Shown here: in pieces, positions 59,796 through 64,000 of the stretch
Layout of the letters: every line of letters starts with the position of its first letter
Position numbering within the stretch: position 1 is the stretch's first letter
NCBI RefSeq assembly: GCF_900101905.1
Contig: NZ_FNAJ01000007.1
Span: 62,001-126,000 of the forward strand
DNA length: 64,000 nucleotides
DNA from: Myxococcus virescens
GTDB taxonomy: Bacteria; Myxococcota; Myxococcia; Myxococcales; Myxococcaceae
Reading direction: 5' to 3'
The notes under the pieces: generated by a model
The model's database searches: none
What the model was told of the DNA's origin: nothing
What the model saw: the letters and a program-made list of their open reading frames with translations, nothing else
Program-made: the position numbers and the translations under genes

Positions 59796-59821
59796 TGTAA
59801 GTCGCCGGCCCCTGCCACGTC
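59796..59821 (+). promoter_or_regulatory. ECF-type promoter TGTAAG-N16-CGTC upstream of the His-rich lipoprotein
   Basis: TGTAAG 59796-59801 and CGTCCA from 59818, 16 bases apart, beginning 10 bases after the cupredoxin stop. It would drive the lipoprotein gene and perhaps the outer-membrane factor, oxidase and sigma genes after it. Confidence 0.6.
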
Positions 59822-59864
59822 CAAGGGGCCGAAGCCGGTCACCTGCTCCGAAAGGAATCCCATC

Positions 59865-60338
59865 ATGAAGAAGCTCCTCGTCCTCTCCTTGTTGTCTCCT
59901 CTCACCGCCTGCGCCGCCGCTCCCTGGAGCGCGCTCGACGAGGATTCCACGTCGCCCACTTCGCTGCGTGCGCCGGAGGCCCCCCGTCCGAATCTGGTCG
60001 CAGTGCTGACAGATGCTGATCCGCTGCGCGCGCCGTCGGGGATTGCCTCCGAGAACGGAGTCAAGGGGAGCGACCACGCGGGCCATCAAGGGCACCCAGG
60101 CGGTCATGGCGGCACCGCTCGGCAAGGCGACGCGACGGGGCATACCTCTGGGCACGCGGGCCATGGCGGGCACGCGGGCCATGGCGGGCACGCGGGCCAT
60201 GGCGGGCACGCGGGCCATGTTGGACACACGGGGCATGGCGCGAAGCAGGGGAGCGCTCACGATGGACACGGGGGGCACTCCGATAGCGCCCCGGATGCCG
60301 GCAGTCCCGCCCCCAGCCACCACCATCACCAGCACTAG
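59865..60338 (+). CDS. His/Gly-repeat lipoprotein, probable copper buffer
   Basis: 157 residues. A signal peptide with lipobox LTAC (MKKLLVLSLLSPLTAC) gives a lipoprotein. Residues about 70-157 are dominated by Gly-His-Ala/Gly units (GHAGHG repeated) and end in a His cluster (PSHHHHQH); there are about 30 His in all. No fold is recognised. The His content, the ECF-type promoter and the copper neighbours suggest periplasmic or outer-membrane metal binding. The coding repeat is a DNA tandem array (60151-60240). Confidence 0.8.
   Translation: MKKLLVLSLLSPLTACAAAPWSALDEDSTSPTSLRAPEAPRPNLVAVLTDADPLRAPSGIASENGVKGSDHAGHQGHPGGHGGTARQGDATGHTSGHAGHGGHAGHGGHAGHGGHAGHVGHTGHGAKQGSAHDGHGGHSDSAPDAGSPAPSHHHHQH
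60151..60240 (+). repeat. 18-bp tandem repeat encoding GHAGHG units
   Basis: Unit GGCACGCGGGCCATGGCG: three perfect copies (60151-60204), then one with two and one with three mismatches. It lies within the His-rich lipoprotein and keeps frame, so slippage would change His number in steps of two per unit. Confidence 0.8.
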
Positions 60339-60362
60339 CCGCCCGCGACGGAGAGAGGCACC

Positions 60363-61823
60363 ATGAATACCTGGTCATCGTCACGCTGGAAGCGGCCCGC
60401 CGCAGGCACCCTCGTTGCGTCCATGCTCACATTGGGGGGATGCGTCACCGTCCCCCTGGCGAATGATGCGCGTGACGTGCACACGACGCTCAGCGCTCGT
60501 TGGACGCCTGGGGACCCGATGGTCGGGCTCACCAGCGAGGCCCTCCGGGGAGAGGACGCGGACGCGGCCGTGCAGGCGCTGCTGGCCCAGCCGCTCACCG
60601 CCGACACGGCCGTCCGCATCGCCCTGCTGAACAACCGCGACCTGCGCGCCGCGATGCACGCGCTGGGCGTCGCCACTGGCAACCTGGTGCAGATGAGCCT
60701 TCCTCCCAATCCAGAGGTGGAGCTGGAGGTGCGAAATCCCACCCGTGGCGGGCAGCCTCTGCAAGGGGACATCGGGCTCGAGTACGACCTGTCCGAGCTC
60801 ATCCTCCTGCCGCAGCGTCGCGGGGTGGCCCAGGCCGAGCGCGCGGCCGAGCGCGCACTCACGGCGGGCGAGGTGCTGCACCTTGCCTACCGCACGCGCC
60901 TGGGCTTCTACGAGGTCCAGGCCCGGCACCAGCAACTGGAGCTGCGCAACCGGGCGCTGCAAGTCGCACAGGCGGGCTACGGCACGGCGGTGGAGTTGGA
61001 GAAGGCAGGCAACGTCCGCGCACTGGAGGTGGCCACCGAGCGCTCCGCCGTGGAGTCCGCGCGCCTGGCCGTGGCAGAAGCCGAGAACGCCCTGCTGGAC
61101 TCGCGCGAGGCCCTCAACGTGTTGCTGGGTCTCTTCGGTCCCCGCACGCAGTGGACGGTGGATTCGCCGCTGGCCGACCCAGCCAACGACCTGGATTCGG
61201 GGGAGGGGCTGGAGGCGCGCGCCATCGAGGCGAGCCTCGACCTGGCCGAGCTGCGCGGCCGCATGGAGGCCGCCGACCGGCGCCACAGGCTCGCGCGGAC
61301 GGAGGGGTTTCTGCCCCACCTGTCCGGCGGCTTCCACGGGGAGAAGGACGAGGACCGGTGGGAGATGGGGGCGCACCTCACGGTGGGGCTGCCGCTGTTC
61401 GACCGCAAGCAGGGCGTGCGCATGGCGGCCCTTTCTTCGCGTGAGTCCCTGAAGGCCCGGTACGAGGCCACGGCCACCGCCATCCGCGCCTCGCTGCGTC
61501 AGGCCCGCGGCCGAGTGGAGTCCACGGGGCGACGAGCGCGGCACGTCCGTGACGTGCTCCTGCCGGCCCGGCGCCAGGTGCTCGACGAGACGGTGCTCCA
61601 GTACAACGCCATGCAGGTGGGCGTCTTCGAGGTGCTGCGTGCCCAGGCCGCCGTGACGGACACGGCCAGCACCTACGTGGAGACGCTGCTCGACCACCAC
61701 CGCGCCCGCTCGGCGCTGGAGCAGCTTCTGGCGGGCCGTCACCAAGGCCTGGAGTTGGGCTCCATCCGCGTTTCGTCGACGAGCGCGAGCTCCGGTCCGG
61801 CCGCCGCGGCGGACGCGCACTGA
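60363..61823 (+). CDS. TolC/CusC-type outer-membrane efflux lipoprotein
   Basis: 486 residues. The lipobox is LGGC (MLTLGGCVTVPL). Two long helical-hairpin repeats typical of outer-membrane factors are seen: the first around LNNRDLRAAMHALGVATGNLVQMSLPPNPEVELEV, the second around ASLDLAELRGRMEAADRRHRLARTEGFLPHLSGGF (each quoted in part). The C-terminal half has LRQARGRVESTGRRARHV and LQYNAMQVGVFEVLRAQAAV. It would form the outer channel of a tripartite copper exporter; the matching RND pump and adaptor are not in the window. Confidence 0.88.
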   Translation: MNTWSSSRWKRPAAGTLVASMLTLGGCVTVPLANDARDVHTTLSARWTPGDPMVGLTSEALRGEDADAAVQALLAQPLTADTAVRIALLNNRDLRAAMHALGVATGNLVQMSLPPNPEVELEVRNPTRGGQPLQGDIGLEYDLSELILLPQRRGVAQAERAAERALTAGEVLHLAYRTRLGFYEVQARHQQLELRNRALQVAQAGYGTAVELEKAGNVRALEVATERSAVESARLAVAEAENALLDSREALNVLLGLFGPRTQWTVDSPLADPANDLDSGEGLEARAIEASLDLAELRGRMEAADRRHRLARTEGFLPHLSGGFHGEKDEDRWEMGAHLTVGLPLFDRKQGVRMAALSSRESLKARYEATATAIRASLRQARGRVESTGRRARHVRDVLLPARRQVLDETVLQYNAMQVGVFEVLRAQAAVTDTASTYVETLLDHHRARSALEQLLAGRHQGLELGSIRVSSTSASSGPAAAADAH

Positions 61824-61828
61824 CCTTC

Positions 61829-61841
61829 GCATTCACGGCAC
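61829..61841 (+). repeat. 13-bp direct repeat GCATTCACGGCAC, copy 2
   Basis: It is identical to 59282-59294. It begins 5 bases after the outer-membrane factor stop and lies 25 bases before the oxidase start codon. No TGTAAG box follows this copy. Confidence 0.4.
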
Positions 61842-61866
61842 TTCGACATTGAGAGGACACACCACC

Positions 61867-63189
61867 ATGGACCGCAGGCAGTTCATTCAGCTCGGCGCAC
61901 TCGCGGGGGGCACGCTGGTCGCAAGCCAGGCCCTCGCGCAAGGACAGTCCCACGCCGTGCCTTCCGCTCCCGCCAGCGCACGCACCAGGACGCGGAGCAT
62001 CGTCGCTCCGGGTGGGCAGGTGGCCGTCACCACACCCAACGGCTCCACGCTGCCCTGGAGGAAGGTGGGGGGCGTGAAGGTGGGCCATCTGGTGGCCATG
62101 CCTGTGAAGCACACCTTCGCCCCTGGGCTGGAGGTGGACGCGTGGGGCTACAACGGCTCGACGCCAGGGCCCACCATCGAGGCGGTGGAGGGAGACCGCC
62201 TTCGCATCTACGTCACCAACCGGCTGCCCGAGCCGACCACCGTGCACTGGCACGGGCTCATCATTCCCAATGGCATGGATGGCGTGTCCGGGCTGAACCA
62301 GCGCCCCATCGCCCCCGGAGAAACCTTCGCCTACGAGTTCACGCTGAACCAGCCGGGCACGTACATGTATCACCCGCACTATGACGAGATGACCCAGATG
62401 GCGCTGGGGATGATGGGCATGTTCATCGTCCATCCGAAGCGTCCGCGCGGCCCGAGAGTGGTCCGCGACTTCGCGCTGATGACGCACGAGTGGAAGGTGC
62501 TTCCAGGCATGCGCCGGCCGGACCCCAACGCGATGAGCGACTTCAATGTCCTCACGTTCAACTCCAAGGCCTTCCCGGCCACCGAGCCGCTCGTCATCGG
62601 ACGCGGGGAGCGCGTGCGCATCCGCCTGGGGAATCTGTCCGCCATGGACCACCACCCCATTCACCTGCACGGCCTGTCCTTCGAAATGACGGGGACGGAT
62701 GGGGGCTTCGTCCCCGAGTCCGCCCGCTACCCGGAAACGTCGATCCTGGTGCCGGTGGGGAGCACCCGGGTCATCGAGTTCGTCGCGGACGAACCGGGTG
62801 ACTGGGCCATGCACTGCCACATGACCCACCACGTGATGAACCAGATGGGACACGCGGCTCCGGTGACGCTGGGCGCTGACGCACGGGCCATCGACCGGCG
62901 GGTGCAGGCGCTGGTGCCGGGGTACATGACGATGGGGCAGGATGGCATGGGCGGCATGGAAGAGATGGGCATGCCAATGCCGGCCAACAGCATTCCCATG
63001 AAGGGCGGCAAGGGGCCCTTCGGCCCCATCGACATGGGCGGCATGTTCACGCTCCTCAAGGTGCGCGAGAACCCGGACACCGAAGATGGGAGCGGCTGGT
63101 ACGTGCACCCGAAGGGGACGGTGGCGGAAAAGGCCGACCCGGTGCGCATGGACGCGGACGGCATCAATCCGGACGTGCGCTTTGGTTGA
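61867..63189 (+). CDS. Tat-exported multicopper oxidase with Met-rich tail region
   Basis: 440 residues from ATG 61867. A twin-arginine signal (MDRRQFIQLGALAGG) indicates export folded with copper. The copper sites are TTVHWHGLIIP (near 125), YMYHPHYDEM (near 168), HHPIHLHGLSF (near 262) and WAMHCHMTHHVMNQMG (near 316). A Met-rich stretch follows (MGQDGMGGMEEMGMPMPA, near 355-375), as in CueO-like cuprous oxidases, then a C-terminal extension. It would oxidise Cu(I) in the periplasm. It is likely a counterpart of the Myxococcus CuoB oxidase, which is under CorE control in that organism; this is inference from context. Confidence 0.93.
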   Translation: MDRRQFIQLGALAGGTLVASQALAQGQSHAVPSAPASARTRTRSIVAPGGQVAVTTPNGSTLPWRKVGGVKVGHLVAMPVKHTFAPGLEVDAWGYNGSTPGPTIEAVEGDRLRIYVTNRLPEPTTVHWHGLIIPNGMDGVSGLNQRPIAPGETFAYEFTLNQPGTYMYHPHYDEMTQMALGMMGMFIVHPKRPRGPRVVRDFALMTHEWKVLPGMRRPDPNAMSDFNVLTFNSKAFPATEPLVIGRGERVRIRLGNLSAMDHHPIHLHGLSFEMTGTDGGFVPESARYPETSILVPVGSTRVIEFVADEPGDWAMHCHMTHHVMNQMGHAAPVTLGADARAIDRRVQALVPGYMTMGQDGMGGMEEMGMPMPANSIPMKGGKGPFGPIDMGGMFTLLKVRENPDTEDGSGWYVHPKGTVAEKADPVRMDADGINPDVRFG

Positions 63190-63246
63190 TGGCGAAGGGG
63201 CAGAGGACGGCTTGCACCAGGTCCTCCGTCCCTGTACCTGAACGGC

Positions 63247-63882
63247 ATGAGTGACATGAATCAGGGAGCGGGCACGGAGACCGATGGCGTGGTGCGGCCC
63301 CTGTCCGCCGACGTCATTTCCAGCCTGGTGGAGAACCACCGGGAGTTCTTGCGCTTCCTCGAGCGTCGGGTTGGGAGCCGCGCGGTGGCGGAGGACATCC
63401 TTCAGGATGCGTTCGTCCGCGGCATGGGCAAGGCGAAGACGCTCCGCGAAGATGAGTCGCTGATGGCGTGGTTCTACAGCGTGCTGCGCAACGCGGTCAT
63501 CGACCACTACCGGCGTCGCGGCACGACGGAGCGCGCGCTGGCTTCGCTGGCCAGCGAGCTCGAGGAGGGCCATGCCCCGGAAGCGGAACTGGCGCAGGCT
63601 GTTTGCCAGTGCGTGGGGCGGCTGGCCGGCACCCTCAAGCCCGAGTATGCCGAGGCGCTGCGGCGTGTGGAGGTGGAGGGCGTCAGCGTCCCGGCTTTCG
63701 CCCTGGAGGCGGGCATCACGTCCAACAACGCGGCGGTGCGACTGCACCGTGCTCGCAAGGCGCTCAAGAAACAGTTGGAGGTTTCGTGCGGTACGTGCGC
63801 CTCGCACGGCTGTCTGGACTGCACGTGCGCGACGCCGGGCGCCGAGAAGAAGGCCGGGGGCTGCGGGAGCGCGAAGGCATGA
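63247..63882 (+). CDS. corE: CorE-like ECF sigma factor with C-terminal cysteine-rich domain (ECF44 type)
   Basis: 211 residues. Region 2 is FLERRVGSRAVAEDILQDAFVRG with WFYSVLRNAVIDHYRRR; region 4 is LKPEYAEALRRVEVEGVSVPAFALEAGITSNNAAVRLHRARKAL (in part). The tail has six Cys at 181, 184, 189, 192, 194 and 206 (C-x2-C-x4-C-x2-C-x-C-x11-C, with His187). This arrangement is the mark of CorE-type sigma factors, which sense copper redox state directly without an anti-sigma factor, and no anti-sigma gene follows. Its expected targets carry ECF-type promoters, and four such sites lie in the island. Confidence 0.88.
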   Translation: MSDMNQGAGTETDGVVRPLSADVISSLVENHREFLRFLERRVGSRAVAEDILQDAFVRGMGKAKTLREDESLMAWFYSVLRNAVIDHYRRRGTTERALASLASELEEGHAPEAELAQAVCQCVGRLAGTLKPEYAEALRRVEVEGVSVPAFALEAGITSNNAAVRLHRARKALKKQLEVSCGTCASHGCLDCTCATPGAEKKAGGCGSAKA

Positions 63883-63925
63883 CCTGACCGCGGCTTCAAC
63901 GCGACCTGCCCGGCTGTTCCAATCG

Positions 63926-64000
63926 ATGGGCACAGCCAGGCCGCGCGGAGCCCGAGTCCTTCTGGGCTTCACGCGCATGTTGGCTGTCATTGCCGCGACG
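63926..64000 (+). CDS. Possible 5' end of another gene cut by the window edge
   Basis: ATG 63926 opens 25 codons to the edge. They encode a basic start and a hydrophobic stretch (GARVLLGFTRMLAVIAA) that resembles a signal peptide or membrane helix. There is no clear ribosome site (aatcg precedes it). Too little is seen to identify it; it may be part of the copper island, for example an adaptor or pump component. Confidence 0.3.
   Translation, partial: MGTARPRGARVLLGFTRMLAVIAAT

Noticed and set aside
60151..60240. Regular short repeats considered as a CRISPR array
   Set aside because: Units are contiguous without spacers, in frame, and encode GHAGHG in a lipoprotein.
61378..63990. 870-codon open frame antisense to the oxidase and sigma genes
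   Set aside because: It is a mirror of two well-identified genes. Composition is His/Arg/Val-biased and it has no domain.

Overview
The window is high-GC DNA packed with short-spaced genes and enhancer-binding (sigma-54) regulators. It fits a myxobacterium of the Myxococcaceae (Myxococcus or a close relative such as Corallococcus). The strongest marker is the left end, where a partial beta-barrel gene is followed by genes matching the order and domain make-up of nfsB-nfsH. These encode the Nfs spore-coat machine, a paralogue of the Glt gliding machinery. The right end carries a copper-resistance island closed by a CorE-type (ECF44-like) sigma factor, another myxobacterial hallmark. Assignments rest on reading motifs and gene order; no database search was run.

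Region 1 (1-11150, + strand): nfsB (partial), nfsC, nfsD, nfsE, nfsF, nfsG and nfsH. Together they make outer-membrane barrels, periplasmic TPR scaffolds, a TPR lipoprotein and an FHA/transmembrane/TonB-like energy-coupling protein. Two strong hairpins (nfsC/nfsD and nfsG/nfsH gaps) suggest the cluster is not read as one uniform transcript.

Region 2 (11160-48510): mostly housekeeping genes with short operons on both strands. They include typA, an alpha/beta hydrolase translationally coupled to a PocR/sigma-54 regulator, a His-rich cation diffusion facilitator, rsmD-coaD, a PLP aminotransferase, carB, an Old Yellow Enzyme homologue, a fatty acid desaturase, a TonB-family protein, a ferritin-like protein, def, a hotdog thioesterase, an MBL hydrolase and an FAD monooxygenase. 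They also include a coupled pair of DUF4139-type proteins, an M15 peptidase, an alkyltransferase-like protein, an FHA protein, greA, recG, pcm, a zinc-ribbon protein coupled to thrC, ribBA, and a small membrane protein coupled to tmk. RibBA has lost a GTP-binding loop motif and Tmk lacks the P-loop lysine.

Region 3 (48650-64000): the copper island. It holds a YHS/HMBD-tailed P1B ATPase, a sigma-54 response regulator with its histidine kinase, a multicopper oxidase with a cupredoxin, an HMA-tailed CopA, a second cupredoxin, a His-rich lipoprotein, a TolC-like outer-membrane factor, a Tat-exported Met-rich multicopper oxidase, and the Cys-tailed ECF sigma factor. By eye, four sites in this island share TGTAAG-N16-CGT(C/G), each just upstream of a copper gene, which looks like an ECF promoter regulon. 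A 24-bp dyad (CTGTAAC-N8-TCACAGGTG) occurs twice. One copy lies about 110 bp upstream of the inferred start of a good sigma-54 promoter for the cupredoxin/multicopper-oxidase pair. The island therefore seems to be wired by two systems, the sigma factor and the two-component pair.

Two gene relics were found by reading codons directly: a beta-propeller remnant (51346-51561) and a possible crotonase N-terminus (32124-32240). No rRNA, tRNA, CRISPR array, insertion sequence or phage gene was recognised.
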